A stretch of 64,000 bases of DNA from Methanobrevibacter sp. (GTDB taxonomy: Archaea > Methanobacteriota > Methanobacteria > Methanobacteriales > Methanobacteriaceae). The stretch is taken from positions 62,001 through 126,000 of the forward strand of contig NZ_SUTM01000001.1 in the NCBI RefSeq assembly GCF_015062935.1, in the 5' to 3' direction. Positions 11,223 through 19,720 of the stretch are shown here, one piece after another (within the stretch, counting starts at the first letter, position 1; each line of letters starts with the position of its first letter). A model generated the notes under the pieces. It saw nothing but the letters and a program-made list of their open reading frames with translations. It searched no databases and was not told the DNA's origin. A program made the translations under genes and the position numbers.

Positions 11223-12614
11223 TTGTTTACTTTCAGAAAAAATGGACATTTTTATGAGAAGATTGGTAAGAAAGGTGAACCTGTTTGTATTGATGATGAA
11301 ATTCCTTTTGACATTCCAGATACTTGGGAATGGTGTAAGTTTGAAAATATAATTGAGCTCATTTCAGGGAGGGATTTGAAAAAAACACAATATAATGATT
11401 TAAATAAAGGCATTCCATATGTTACTGGAGCTAGTAATATTATTAATAATCAATTATTAATTAATAGGTGGACTGAGGAACCGGCAGTTATAGCTATAAA
11501 AAAGGATATTTTATTAAGTTGTAAGGGGACTATAGGTAAAATACTAATATTAAATGAAGATAAAGTCCATATTGCTAGACAAATAATGAGTATTCGTTTA
11601 ATAGATGAAACTTTAATTAATAGGGAGTATATTGTAATATTTTTAATGTATTACGTTAATAATTTAATCAATATTGCTAAAAGTATGATTCCAGGAATAT
11701 CTCGTGAAGATGTTTTAAAAATTAATATCCCATTACCTCCTTTAAATGAACAAAAGAGAATGGTCAAAGAAATTAATAAGTTAAATCCATTAATTAATGA
11801 ATATGGTATTAATAAAAAGAAATTAGATAAATTAAATTCTGAATTTCCAGATAAACTTAAGAGTTCTATTTTACAGGAAGCTATTCAAGGTAAGTTGGTT
11901 CCTCAAGATTCTAATGATGAACCTGCATCAGTTTTATTGGAAAAAATTAGAGATGAAAAAGAAAGATTGATTAAAGAGAAAAAAATCAAAAGAAATAAAA
12001 ATGAATCATATATTTTTAAAGAAAACAATCATTTTTATGAAAAAATTGGAAAAGAAGTAGTTGATATAACTAATGATTTACCTTTCGAAATTCCGGGCAA
12101 TTGGATGTGGTGTAAACTAGAAAATATAACTTCAAATATCCATTATGGTTATACTGCTTCAGCCCAAGAAGTAGGCGATGTAAGACTTCTGAGAATAACT
12201 GATATTCATGAAAATAATGTAAATTGGGATTCAGTACCATATTGTGTTATTAGTGAAGATAAATTAGCAAATTACATTTTAAGAAATAGAGACATAGTCA
12301 TGGCTCGTACTGGAGGAACAATTGGAAAATCCTATATAATTAATAATTTAAATAAAAAAGCTGTTTTTGCTTCTTATTTAATTAGAATTATTCCATTGAA
12401 AAATATTAATGAAAATTACTTGAAACAATTTTTTGAAAGTCCTTTATTTTGGAGTCAATTAAGAGATAACACTAAAGGAACAGGACAACCCAATGTCAAT
12501 GCAAAATCTTTAAAAAATTTATTGATTCCCATACCTCCATTTATTGAACAGGAGATAATTGTTAATAAAATTGAAAAAATATTTAATGAAATTAATTTAA
12601 GATTAAAAGTTTAA
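11223..12614 (+). CDS. hsdS: HsdS specificity cassette lacking native N-terminus
   Basis: This reading frame of up to 463 aa carries two complete target-recognition domains: TRD-A (about residues 20-185) and TRD-B (about 285-460). They are joined by the conserved helical spacer (KLKSSILQEAIQGKLVPQD, then LLEKIRDEKERLIKEKKIKRNKNES). It begins abruptly at KNGHFYEKIG, the sequence that in the minus-strand hsdS lies about 60 residues inside the protein. No ATG or ribosome binding site is visible, only TTG at 11223. It faces the hsdRMS operon. I read it as a silent or promoterless donor cassette for DNA inversion. If expressed, it would give an S subunit lacking the first helix. Confidence 0.7.
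   Translation: MFTFRKNGHFYEKIGKKGEPVCIDDEIPFDIPDTWEWCKFENIIELISGRDLKKTQYNDLNKGIPYVTGASNIINNQLLINRWTEEPAVIAIKKDILLSCKGTIGKILILNEDKVHIARQIMSIRLIDETLINREYIVIFLMYYVNNLINIAKSMIPGISREDVLKINIPLPPLNEQKRMVKEINKLNPLINEYGINKKKLDKLNSEFPDKLKSSILQEAIQGKLVPQDSNDEPASVLLEKIRDEKERLIKEKKIKRNKNESYIFKENNHFYEKIGKEVVDITNDLPFEIPGNWMWCKLENITSNIHYGYTASAQEVGDVRLLRITDIHENNVNWDSVPYCVISEDKLANYILRNRDIVMARTGGTIGKSYIINNLNKKAVFASYLIRIIPLKNINENYLKQFFESPLFWSQLRDNTKGTGQPNVNAKSLKNLLIPIPPFIEQEIIVNKIEKIFNEINLRLKV
11277..11311 (+). repeat. 35-bp inverted repeat, left copy (hsdS)
   Basis: This stretch is identical on the opposite strand to 13717-13751 and encodes EPVCIDDEIPF at the entry to a target-recognition domain. It lies 62 nt from the recombinase start codon. 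It could serve as homology or a crossover site for cassette inversion. Confidence 0.75.
11545..11653 (+). repeat. 109-bp perfect inverted repeat, left copy
   Basis: By base-by-base comparison this stretch is identical to the reverse complement of 12754-12862. It lies in the middle of a longer near-identical inverted pair (about 11280-11774 against 12636-13128) that encodes the same target-recognition domain twice. Perfect identity in a coding region suggests recent exchange. Confidence 0.8.
12016..12053 (+). repeat. 38-bp inverted repeat, left copy (hsdS switch)
   Basis: This stretch is identical to the reverse complement of 13134-13171 and encodes KENNHFYEKIGK at the start of TRD-B. Crossover between the two copies would flip 12054-13133 and swap TRD-B of the + strand cassette for the stranded domain on the minus strand. 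Confidence 0.8.
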
Positions 12615-12753
12615 TTCTTCAAATAATAAATCTATTCTTTCAACAATTCTTTTTTGTTCTTCTAAAGAAGGTAATGGAATATTTATTTTTAAAACATCTT
12701 CACGAGATATGCCTGGGATCATACTTTTAGCAATATTGATTAAATTAGTAACA

Positions 12754-12862
12754 TAATACATTAAAAATATTACAATATACTCCCTATTAATTAAAGTTTC
12801 ATCTATTAAACGAATACTCATTATTTGTCTAGCAATATGGACTTTATCTTCATTTAATATTA
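12754..12862 (-). repeat. 109-bp perfect inverted repeat, right copy
   Basis: This is the minus-strand partner of 11545-11653, identical over 109 bp, inside the stranded target-recognition domain. Confidence 0.8.
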
Positions 12863-13133
12863 ATATTTTGCCTATTGTTCCTTTACAACTTAATAAAATA
12901 TCATTTTTTATAGCTATAACTGCAGGCTCATCAGTCCATCTATTAATTAATAATTGGCCATTTATAATATTGCTTGCACCAGTAACATATGGAATTCCTT
13001 TTTTTAAATCATTATATTGTGTTTTTTTCAAATCTCTTCCAGAAATAAGTTCAATTATATTTTCTAATTTACACCATTCCCAGTTATCTGGAATATCAAA
13101 AGGAAGTTCATCATCAATGCAAATAGGATTGTT

Positions 13134-13171
13134 TTTTCCAATTTTTTCATAAAAATGATTGTTTTCTTTAA
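13134..13171 (-). repeat. 38-bp inverted repeat, right copy (hsdS switch)
   Basis: This is the minus-strand partner of 12016-12053. It sits immediately downstream of the double stop that ends the active hsdS, so inversion here changes what lies 3' of the expressed gene. Confidence 0.8.
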
Positions 13172-13181
13172 TAATAAATTA

Positions 13182-13967
13182 TTACTCAAGTACTTTATTT
13201 AAATTATGTACTTTTTCGATTATCTTTTTTTGTTCATTATACGGAGCTAAAGGAATTAAATAATTTTTAATAGTTGATAAATTTAGTTCTTTTTGTTTTG
13301 TTGACCCGCCTGCTTTAGATTCTATTACTAACTGTACTGTTGGGCTTGCTAAAAATAAATAGATAAATTCTTGTAAAATATATTCTGCAAATGGTCTTAT
13401 AATTGTAACATGACTATCTGCAACAGCCCATCCATATTTATTAACAGATTCATCATACAAACCAACCCTGCCTAATGTACCTAAACCTGTCGAATTCCAC
13501 ATTATATCTTTATTTTGTAATATACGTTCTTCATTATATGAATCAACAGTTTTTGGATCAATAAATTTTGCTTTTTCGAGTGAGAATCCCGACCATTGAT
13601 TGCACTTTTGAGCAACAACAGGGAATTTCTTAATTTCAGAATACTTTGGTGATTTTCCTCTTTGTATATATTTACAAACACTATCTAATCTAACCCACGC
13701 CCAATTATCTGGAATTTCAAAAGGAATTTCATCATCAATACAAACAGGTTCATTATCACCAATCTTTTCATAGAAATGATTATCCCTTTTATAAATAAAC
13801 GATTCGTTTTTGTTTCTTTTGATTTTTTTCTCCTTAATTAATTGTTCTTTTTCTTCACGAATTTTTTCTAATAAAACAGAAGCGGGTTCATCATTTGGAT
13901 CTTGTGGAACTAATTTACCTTCCATTGCTAATTGAAGTATTGAGTTTTTTAAATCTTCAGCTTTCAT
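13182..13967 (-). CDS. hsdS: Type I RM specificity subunit, half-length
   Basis: This 261-aa S subunit has an N-terminal conserved helix (MKAEDLKNSILQLAMEGKLVPQ and LLEKIREEKEQLIKEKKIKRNKNES, about residues 1-57) and one target-recognition domain (about 85-258, NWAWVRLDSVCKYIQRGKSPKY...). Usual HsdS has two such domains and about 400-450 aa. Here the frame stops at two consecutive TAA codons after VLE, and the second domain continues in frame beyond them. Half-length S proteins can dimerise in some systems. GGTGAG precedes the ATG, which is 8 nt from the hsdM stop, so it is the third gene of the operon. It is the expressed target of the proposed switching. Confidence 0.8.
   Translation of the reverse strand: MKAEDLKNSILQLAMEGKLVPQDPNDEPASVLLEKIREEKEQLIKEKKIKRNKNESFIYKRDNHFYEKIGDNEPVCIDDEIPFEIPDNWAWVRLDSVCKYIQRGKSPKYSEIKKFPVVAQKCNQWSGFSLEKAKFIDPKTVDSYNEERILQNKDIMWNSTGLGTLGRVGLYDESVNKYGWAVADSHVTIIRPFAEYILQEFIYLFLASPTVQLVIESKAGGSTKQKELNLSTIKNYLIPLAPYNEQKKIIEKVHNLNKVLE
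13717..13751 (-). repeat. 35-bp inverted repeat, right copy (hsdS)
   Basis: This is the minus-strand partner of 11277-11311, inside the expressed hsdS at the junction between its N-terminal helix and its target-recognition domain. Exchange here would replace the expressed domain with TRD-A of the + strand cassette. Confidence 0.75.
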
Positions 13968-13975
13968 AGACTCAC

Positions 13976-15445
13976 CTATTCAATATCCAATATTTTTTTA
14001 ATTTCAGATAGTGTTTTATCTATTTTAGCTTCGAGTTCTGCTCTTTCTTTTTGATAATTTGCAATTAACTCATCTGGAGGTAAAATTATTTCTTCTTCAT
14101 GTGGGAAGCCACATAAATCTAAATTATAGTTGTTATCTTTAATTTCATCAATTGTATATAATCTAGCTTTATCAAAGCCGTCAATTTCTATAGGTTGTTT
14201 ATCGTCCCACCATGATACACAATCATCAAAATGTTCTAATTTCATTGGTTTTGTTTTAGAAAAGTGTTTATAACCTTCAGGCATGTCAACTCTATAAAAC
14301 CAAGTTTCTTTAGTTCCTTTACTTGATTTATCAAAAAACAGAATATTTGTAGTAATACTTGTATATGGTGCAAAAACGCTTCCTGGAAGTCTTATAACAG
14401 TATGCAAGTTAAATTCATCCAATAGTTTCTTTTTAATAGATACTTTTATATTATCAGTTCCGAATAAAAATCCATCAGGTAAAATAACTGCAGCTCTACC
14501 ATTTTCTTTTAATCGGTACATAATAACTGACATGAATAAATCTGCAGTTTCAGAACTTCTTAAATCTTTAGGGAAATTGTCTTGCACTGTTTTTTTCTCA
14601 CTTCCACCATAAGGAGGATTCATTATTACAACATCAAATTTTTCATCTTCCGTATAATCCAATACATTCCTGTCAAATGAATTTCCATGAATAATGTTTG
14701 GATTATCAAGATCATGTAACAGCATATTAGTTGCACAAAGCATATAAGGTAAAGCTTTCTTTTCTATACCAAATACTGCATTCTTATATAATTCACGATC
14801 AGTGGTTGATGAAACCTTATCATCTAATATATTAAGTACTGAAGTTAAAAATCCACCAGTTCCACATGCAAAATCAGCTATTTTTTCATTTAACTCTGGA
14901 TGTAACATTAATGCCATGAAATCTGTTACTGCACGTGGAGTATAGAATTCTCCAGCATTTCCTGCACTTTGTAAATCTTTAAGTATTTTTTCATATATTT
15001 CACCAAATGCATGTTTGTCATTGTAGTCATCAAAATTTAATTCATCAATTATGTTTATGACTTGCCTTAGAAGAACACCATCCTTCATATAATTATTATT
15101 GTCTTCAAAAACATCTTTAACGATTTTTTGACCCATTGGTGTGTCTTGAGATATTTCTAAATTTTTAAGTGTTGGAAACAACTCTTGGTTGATAAAGTTA
15201 AGTAAGTCATCTCCAGTTTTAGCTTTACCATCTTTTTTATCAACAGCCCAATTTCTCCATCTTAAATGTTCGGGGATGATGGATTTATAATTGTCTTCAT
15301 AAATTTCCCATTCTTCTTCTTGAGCATCATATATTTTTAAAAATAGTGTCCAAGTCATCTGTTCAATTCTTTGTGCATCACCATTAACACCGGCATCATT
15401 GCGCATAATGTCTTGAATGCTTTTAACAAAATTATTTAATTCCAT
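13976..15445 (-). CDS. hsdM: Type I RM N6-adenine methyltransferase
   Basis: This 489-aa modification subunit has the N-terminal helical HsdM_N domain (about 1-130), the AdoMet-binding motif I DFACGTGGF (191-199) and the catalytic motif IV NPPY (276-279) of N6-adenine methylases. The C-terminal helical tail (NYQKERAELEAKIDKTLSEIKKIL) is the usual S-contact region. GGAGGAGGG precedes the ATG. It lies between hsdR (14 nt upstream) and hsdS (8 nt downstream) in one operon. It methylates host DNA at the site chosen by HsdS. Length and motifs look intact. Confidence 0.92.
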   Translation of the reverse strand: MELNNFVKSIQDIMRNDAGVNGDAQRIEQMTWTLFLKIYDAQEEEWEIYEDNYKSIIPEHLRWRNWAVDKKDGKAKTGDDLLNFINQELFPTLKNLEISQDTPMGQKIVKDVFEDNNNYMKDGVLLRQVINIIDELNFDDYNDKHAFGEIYEKILKDLQSAGNAGEFYTPRAVTDFMALMLHPELNEKIADFACGTGGFLTSVLNILDDKVSSTTDRELYKNAVFGIEKKALPYMLCATNMLLHDLDNPNIIHGNSFDRNVLDYTEDEKFDVVIMNPPYGGSEKKTVQDNFPKDLRSSETADLFMSVIMYRLKENGRAAVILPDGFLFGTDNIKVSIKKKLLDEFNLHTVIRLPGSVFAPYTSITTNILFFDKSSKGTKETWFYRVDMPEGYKHFSKTKPMKLEHFDDCVSWWDDKQPIEIDGFDKARLYTIDEIKDNNYNLDLCGFPHEEEIILPPDELIANYQKERAELEAKIDKTLSEIKKILDIE

Positions 15446-15459
15446 TCCAACCCTCCTCC

Positions 15460-17742
15460 CTAATCAACATACAACTCTTTTTGTAAATCGTGTATAGCAT
15501 TCAAAAAACCATCACGCCCACCAAACTCAGAAACGATCTTTTTAGTACTTGCAATTCTTCTAAAAGGGTCATTTTCAAGGATTCTAATATTTTCTATATC
15601 TGTTATTCCTTCACTAGAATACTTATCAAGTAATCCTTCAAGTACTTGGCGAGCAATACCTTCATATTTATTTAAGTAATCACGTTTTTTGACGTTGTTC
15701 GCTCTTTCTGAACGAGTAAGCGGTTCTTTATCGAATGCAATATGGCATATTAAATCAAAGTCATCCATTTCATCATTACCAGACAATTCTCTTAATTCAT
15801 CTAAAAAGATTTCATGTTGGTATAACTCATCAATAATAGCTTGTTTTTTATCGTATGAATTCCATGTTTTAATAAATTCTTCTAATGTGGAATATTCTCT
15901 TAAGATATTGTTTCTAGTAAAATCAATGAAATTGTCTGTTTTTAATTTCCCATGTTCATCATAACATTGGTTTTGTTCTAAAATAACAGTAACTGGAACT
16001 CCATTAACTCTTGGAACAACTTTAGGTGGTTCAACGGGTGGGTCAACAGGATCTGGAATAGGTTTAGGAGGTATATCTTCTAAAATAACAACTGGTTTTC
16101 CATCAAATGCTGGATCAGCGAATTTACGGGTATTATTTCTGAAGTCCATAATTGTGAAGAAATTTTTTCCTAAGTCTTCACGTAATCTAGTACCTCTTCC
16201 TATAATTTGTTTAAATTCTGTCATGGATCCGATATTCTTATCTAAGACTATTAATTTAGTTGTTTTTGAATCGACACCTGTTGACATTAACATAGATGTT
16301 GTTGCAATGACTGGATATTTTTCATGTGAATCTATGAAGTAATCTAATTGTGATTTGCCGAATTCATCATTGCCTGTTATTCTTACAACATATTTGGAAT
16401 TCTCAGCAACCAAATCATTATTGGCATTGACCAGAGCTTGTCTCATTCTTTCTGCATGATTTGTATCTACACAGAATACAATTGTTTTATCAAACCTATT
16501 TGTTCTCTTTAGATATTCTGTTATTTTAGAAGCTACGATTTCTGTTCTTTCATCAATTATAATGTTTTTATCAAAATCTAGAGTATTGTAAATTCTATCT
16601 TCAACCGGGTTTCCATGTATATCCAGTTTATCTTTAGGTGGCCTATAGCCATTTGCATCAATGTCAGTTAAAATTCTAATTACTTTGTAAGGTGCTAAAA
16701 ATCCGTCTTGTATTCCTTGTTTTAAACTGTATGTGTAAACTGGTTCACCAAAGTAGGTAATGTTTGAAGCTTGTTTTGTTTCTTTTGGTGTAGCTGTCAT
16801 ACCAATTTGAGTTGCGGAACTAAAGTACTCTAAAATTTCTCTCCATTCTGAATCAGCTTTCGCACTGCCCCTATGACATTCATCAACAAAAATCAAATCA
16901 AAAAATTCAGGATCTAAATCTTCATAAGGTTGTTTATCTGCATCAGGAGTAACTAATTGTTGATAAAGTGCAAAAAATACTTCATAAGAACTGTCCAATT
17001 CATGTTTTTGGACTTTGGTCATGACTTTTTCGAATGGTTTGAAGTCTTGTGTCATAGTTTGGTCAATGAGAATATTTCTGTCTGCTAAATACAAAATTTT
17101 CTTTTTAGTTCCAGATTTCCATAATCTATGGGCAATTTGAAATGCTGTGAATGTTTTTCCAGTACCAGTTGCCATTACTAATAAAATTCTATTTTTTCCA
17201 TTAGCAATTGATTCAATTGTTCTATTAATTGCAATTCTTTGATAATAACGTGGAATTTTGGGTTTTTGTCCATTATCTATATGATAAGGTTCTCTTATTA
17301 TATCTTCAACTTCATCAGAAATTTTCTTTTCATGAATCATTCTCTCCCATAACTCTTCAGGAGAAGGAAATTCTTCTAAATAAAGTTCTCTTTCTTTTCC
17401 AGTTATCATATCGTGTTCTAAAAATCCACTACCATTGGAACTGTATACAAAAGGAACATCTAAAATTTCAGCATAATGTATTCCTTGTTGCATGCCATCA
17501 CCAACAGCATGTTTTTGATCTTTAGCTTCAACAATAGCTAACGGTAAATTTGGTTTATATGAAAGAAGATAATCAGCTCTTTTTCTTGCACCTCTTTTAG
17601 CTTTCATGCCTTTGATTATCATTTGCCCATCGGTGAATGAATATTCAAAACGAATTTGGGTTTTATCCCATCCGGCATTTTCAATTGAAGGTGTAATGAA
17701 TTGATATTTTACATCTTCTTCAGAATAATTATTGTAACTCAT
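15460..17742 (-). CDS. hsdR: Type I RM restriction/translocase subunit
   Basis: This 760-aa protein combines an N-terminal PD-(D/E)xK nuclease domain (D57 in KRADYLL, E72 and K74 in IVEAKD), an SF2 translocase with Walker A ATGTGKT (191-197) and DECH box (IFVDECHRG), the later IGRGTRLRED motif, and a C-terminal HsdR helical domain (from about 560). It is shorter than EcoR124 HsdR (about 1000 aa) but typical for the EcoEI-like subgroup. ATG 17742 is preferred; a GTG lies three codons upstream. A TATA-like box overlapped by an inverted repeat lies just upstream. It heads the hsdR-M-S operon and cleaves unmodified DNA. Confidence 0.9.
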   Translation of the reverse strand: MSYNNYSEEDVKYQFITPSIENAGWDKTQIRFEYSFTDGQMIIKGMKAKRGARKRADYLLSYKPNLPLAIVEAKDQKHAVGDGMQQGIHYAEILDVPFVYSSNGSGFLEHDMITGKERELYLEEFPSPEELWERMIHEKKISDEVEDIIREPYHIDNGQKPKIPRYYQRIAINRTIESIANGKNRILLVMATGTGKTFTAFQIAHRLWKSGTKKKILYLADRNILIDQTMTQDFKPFEKVMTKVQKHELDSSYEVFFALYQQLVTPDADKQPYEDLDPEFFDLIFVDECHRGSAKADSEWREILEYFSSATQIGMTATPKETKQASNITYFGEPVYTYSLKQGIQDGFLAPYKVIRILTDIDANGYRPPKDKLDIHGNPVEDRIYNTLDFDKNIIIDERTEIVASKITEYLKRTNRFDKTIVFCVDTNHAERMRQALVNANNDLVAENSKYVVRITGNDEFGKSQLDYFIDSHEKYPVIATTSMLMSTGVDSKTTKLIVLDKNIGSMTEFKQIIGRGTRLREDLGKNFFTIMDFRNNTRKFADPAFDGKPVVILEDIPPKPIPDPVDPPVEPPKVVPRVNGVPVTVILEQNQCYDEHGKLKTDNFIDFTRNNILREYSTLEEFIKTWNSYDKKQAIIDELYQHEIFLDELRELSGNDEMDDFDLICHIAFDKEPLTRSERANNVKKRDYLNKYEGIARQVLEGLLDKYSSEGITDIENIRILENDPFRRIASTKKIVSEFGGRDGFLNAIHDLQKELYVD

Positions 17743-17764
17743 TATTGACACAACATTATAATTC

Positions 17765-17800
17765 TATTAATATATAGTTTATTTTTTGATAAAATAAACT
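17765..17800 (-). promoter_or_regulatory. hsdRMS promoter with overlapping inverted repeat
   Basis: Read on the minus strand, a TATA-like ACTATATATT lies about 25 nt before the hsdR start. It abuts a perfect 10-bp inverted repeat, AGTTTATTTT/AAAATAAACT (17776-17785/17791-17800). A second near-palindrome (AAGCAATATTGCTT) lies at 17812-17825. These could be operator sites for the restriction operon. Confidence 0.4.
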
Positions 17801-17851
17801 TTTTTATATGAAAGCAATATTGCTTCAAGATAATCAAATAATAAGTTTTAA

Positions 17852-18094
17852 TCAATAATTTTTATTTATGATATTCATGATATGTTCTTTTGTAATTTCG
17901 TTAATATTGAATGCTAACTTGCCCCATAATAGGTATTCTTCCTCATCATAGCTTTCATGCCAATCCTCGAGGGAAATCTCATCATCAATGTTGTACTTAT
18001 CGGCAATACTTTTTGTTTTGTTGTAATATTCCTTAGAATGTTCCAATAGATTATATTCATTGGCCCAATTGATGTTATGTTCTCCTTGTATCAC
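17852..18094 (-). CDS. Small acidic protein, possibly 5' truncated
   Basis: This 80-aa protein from GTG 18094 is acidic and helical (SLEDWHESYDEEEYLLWGKLAFNINEITKEHI) with no known motif. The same frame stays open upstream (P-L-E-D-Y-L-N-D-L-Y-Q-L-G-V) with no start codon, while an ATG at about 18151 lies in another frame. A single-base frameshift may therefore have removed the true N-terminus. It sits upstream of hsdR on the same strand. It may be an accessory of the restriction island or a decaying gene. Confidence 0.4.
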   Translation of the reverse strand: MIQGEHNINWANEYNLLEHSKEYYNKTKSIADKYNIDDEISLEDWHESYDEEEYLLWGKLAFNINEITKEHIMNIINKNY

Positions 18095-18220
18095 ACCTAA
18101 CTGATATAAATCATTAAGATAATCTTCGAGTGGTATTTTCGGATTTAATCATTATTCTCACTTTTATTATTAGTTACTTCAGTTTTATGTTTATACATTT
18201 TTTCTATAAAAAGTAGCTAT

Positions 18221-18232
18221 TATATATAAATA
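18221..18232 (+). promoter_or_regulatory. TATA-like box for capsid operon
   Basis: TATATATAAATA lies 55 nt upstream of the ATG at 18287, which has its own GTGGAGGA ribosome binding site. A short leader of about 30 nt is therefore expected. Confidence 0.45.
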
Positions 18233-18286
18233 TTTATATATTATAAATAATAAATTATATAATAAATTAAGTGGAGGAAAAATTTA

Positions 18287-18772
18287 ATGGCAGATTCTAT
18301 AATTTTACTTGAAGAGAGAAAAGAAGTCACAACTTTCCTTCTGGATGAAGGTGAAATCACTGCAACTACTGTAACAACCCCTACTGGTGAAACTCCAGGT
18401 TATGAATATGCAGGAGATAAAATCAAAGTTGATGATGCCGTAACATTATCAGCTAACTCAGATATTGGAAAACCAACAGTCAAAAAATACACTGCAGCAG
18501 ATGGTGAAATCATTCTGGGCATTGCAGTAAACGATCCAATCACCATGACTGGTGGTAGAAGAAAAACTGCAATCTTAGTATTAGGTCATTTATTCAGATT
18601 AAAATTAGCTAGTGGATTGTCAAATATTAACGTTAAAGATAGAATTGCTTTAACAAGCACTGGAGCTATCAAATCAGATGACGGTGAATATATTGCAATG
18701 CACCCTGTAGCTAGCTCAGATGATTACAATTACATTGAAGTATTCAGACCATATGATATAGGTGAGGCTTAA
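18287..18772 (+). CDS. Capsid decoration-like protein
   Basis: This 161-aa protein lies immediately upstream of two major-capsid-like genes, the usual position of head-decoration proteins. It consists of one small beta-rich domain (VDDAVTLSANSDIGKPTV, GIAVNDPITMTGGRRKTAILVLGHLFRLKLASG, IKSDDGEYIAMHPVASSDDYNYIEVF). The overall pattern resembles DUF2190-type decoration proteins, though this is by eye. Paralogous domains occur in the proteins at 1737 and 4041. GTGGAGGA precedes the ATG. The stop TAA abuts the ATG of the next gene. Confidence 0.65.
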   Translation: MADSIILLEERKEVTTFLLDEGEITATTVTTPTGETPGYEYAGDKIKVDDAVTLSANSDIGKPTVKKYTAADGEIILGIAVNDPITMTGGRRKTAILVLGHLFRLKLASGLSNINVKDRIALTSTGAIKSDDGEYIAMHPVASSDDYNYIEVFRPYDIGEA

Positions 18773-19711
18773 ATGATAACAAAAGGAAATGATACTAAAG
18801 TGCAAAATGAGGTAATAGCTCAAACTATTACTGATGAGTCAGCCAAAAGATTAAGGCTAGCTAGACTCTTTCCAAAACAAGAAATCAAGGAGAACTCTGA
18901 TTATTATACTTACTTTAGACAAAACATCAATCTTGATGAAGCAATAAAACGTGGCCTTCTAGGTGAAGCAAAAGACCTTGCACCTGGTGCATCCTTACAA
19001 GAGTTAAACATAAGAAAACCTGTAACAGACACTATCAGTATTGACACTGTTGGTGGTGTCTTGAATGTCAATAAGGATGTCTTCGACAGTGACAGAATAT
19101 CCTTTGAGGATTTATTGGCGGATGTGGCAACACTTATTGCCAATAAAATTGAGTCTAACATTTACAATACTCTTGTAAGCTCACCTAAGGTTCCAACATA
19201 CAATACCACACAAACCGAGGATACCATGGAAGCATTCGGACAGTTTGTCATCAAGGCACAGGAAGCATTTAAAGGCAGTTCCGGAGCAGGTGCTGATTTA
19301 ACAGTAATGGTCGAGTCATACAGGACATTAAGCTATATTAAGCAATTGGCATATATGAGTAATAAGTTAGTTCAGCCGATTGAGGAAATACAAAGCTATT
19401 ACGGTGTGGATAATATTGACTTTTTGGGAACAACCCATGCAGACGGAGGGGCAATGCTTGGAGAAAAGGACTACATCGCATTTGACTTAAGGAATGCACC
19501 GTTGACAGTACTCTATTCCAAATCCTCTGGAACAACTGTAGCACCGATTACTTCAGATGAAAACATTGCTGATTTCTATCCTATAATTGAAATCATGCGT
19601 AAAGACATATATGATGAGCTGCCGCAGTATACAAAACTCTTCATACAGTCTAAGGTTGGAATATTGTTGAACAAACCGCATCTTGCCCTTACAGGTACAT
19701 GCAGGCCATAG
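18773..19711 (+). CDS. Major capsid protein, paralogue 1
   Basis: This 312-aa protein has the size and character of an HK97-fold major capsid protein: a helical N-arm (KVQNEVIAQTITDESAKRLRLARLFPKQEI), a conserved central block (LGEAKDLAPGASLQELNIRKPVTDTISIDTVGGVLNV), and an IADFYPIIEIMRKDIYDELPQYTKLF block near the C-terminus. The next gene is clearly homologous over the full length. It starts directly after the decoration gene stop (GGTGAGG upstream). No prohead protease or scaffold gene was recognised nearby. The capsid assignment rests on length, neighbours and pattern. Confidence 0.65.
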   Translation: MITKGNDTKVQNEVIAQTITDESAKRLRLARLFPKQEIKENSDYYTYFRQNINLDEAIKRGLLGEAKDLAPGASLQELNIRKPVTDTISIDTVGGVLNVNKDVFDSDRISFEDLLADVATLIANKIESNIYNTLVSSPKVPTYNTTQTEDTMEAFGQFVIKAQEAFKGSSGAGADLTVMVESYRTLSYIKQLAYMSNKLVQPIEEIQSYYGVDNIDFLGTTHADGGAMLGEKDYIAFDLRNAPLTVLYSKSSGTTVAPITSDENIADFYPIIEIMRKDIYDELPQYTKLFIQSKVGILLNKPHLALTGTCRP

Positions 19712-19720
19712 GTGATATTA

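Larger units (their letters stand above)
12603..13178 (-). pseudogene. Stranded HsdS target-recognition domain
   Basis: The reading frame continues in phase from the minus-strand hsdS after two adjacent TAA stops (13182-13184 and 13179-13181). It encodes 191 residues from FIIKENNHFYEKIG to the stop at 12603. It is a full target-recognition domain nearly identical to TRD-A of the + strand cassette (shared LKKTQYND, GIPYVTGASNI, PGISREDVLKINIPLP). No start codon or ribosome binding site is present at its head. It is best seen as the second half of an S gene disconnected by loss of the central spacer, and as substrate for inversion. Its 3' end overlaps that of the + strand cassette by 12 nt. Confidence 0.7.
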
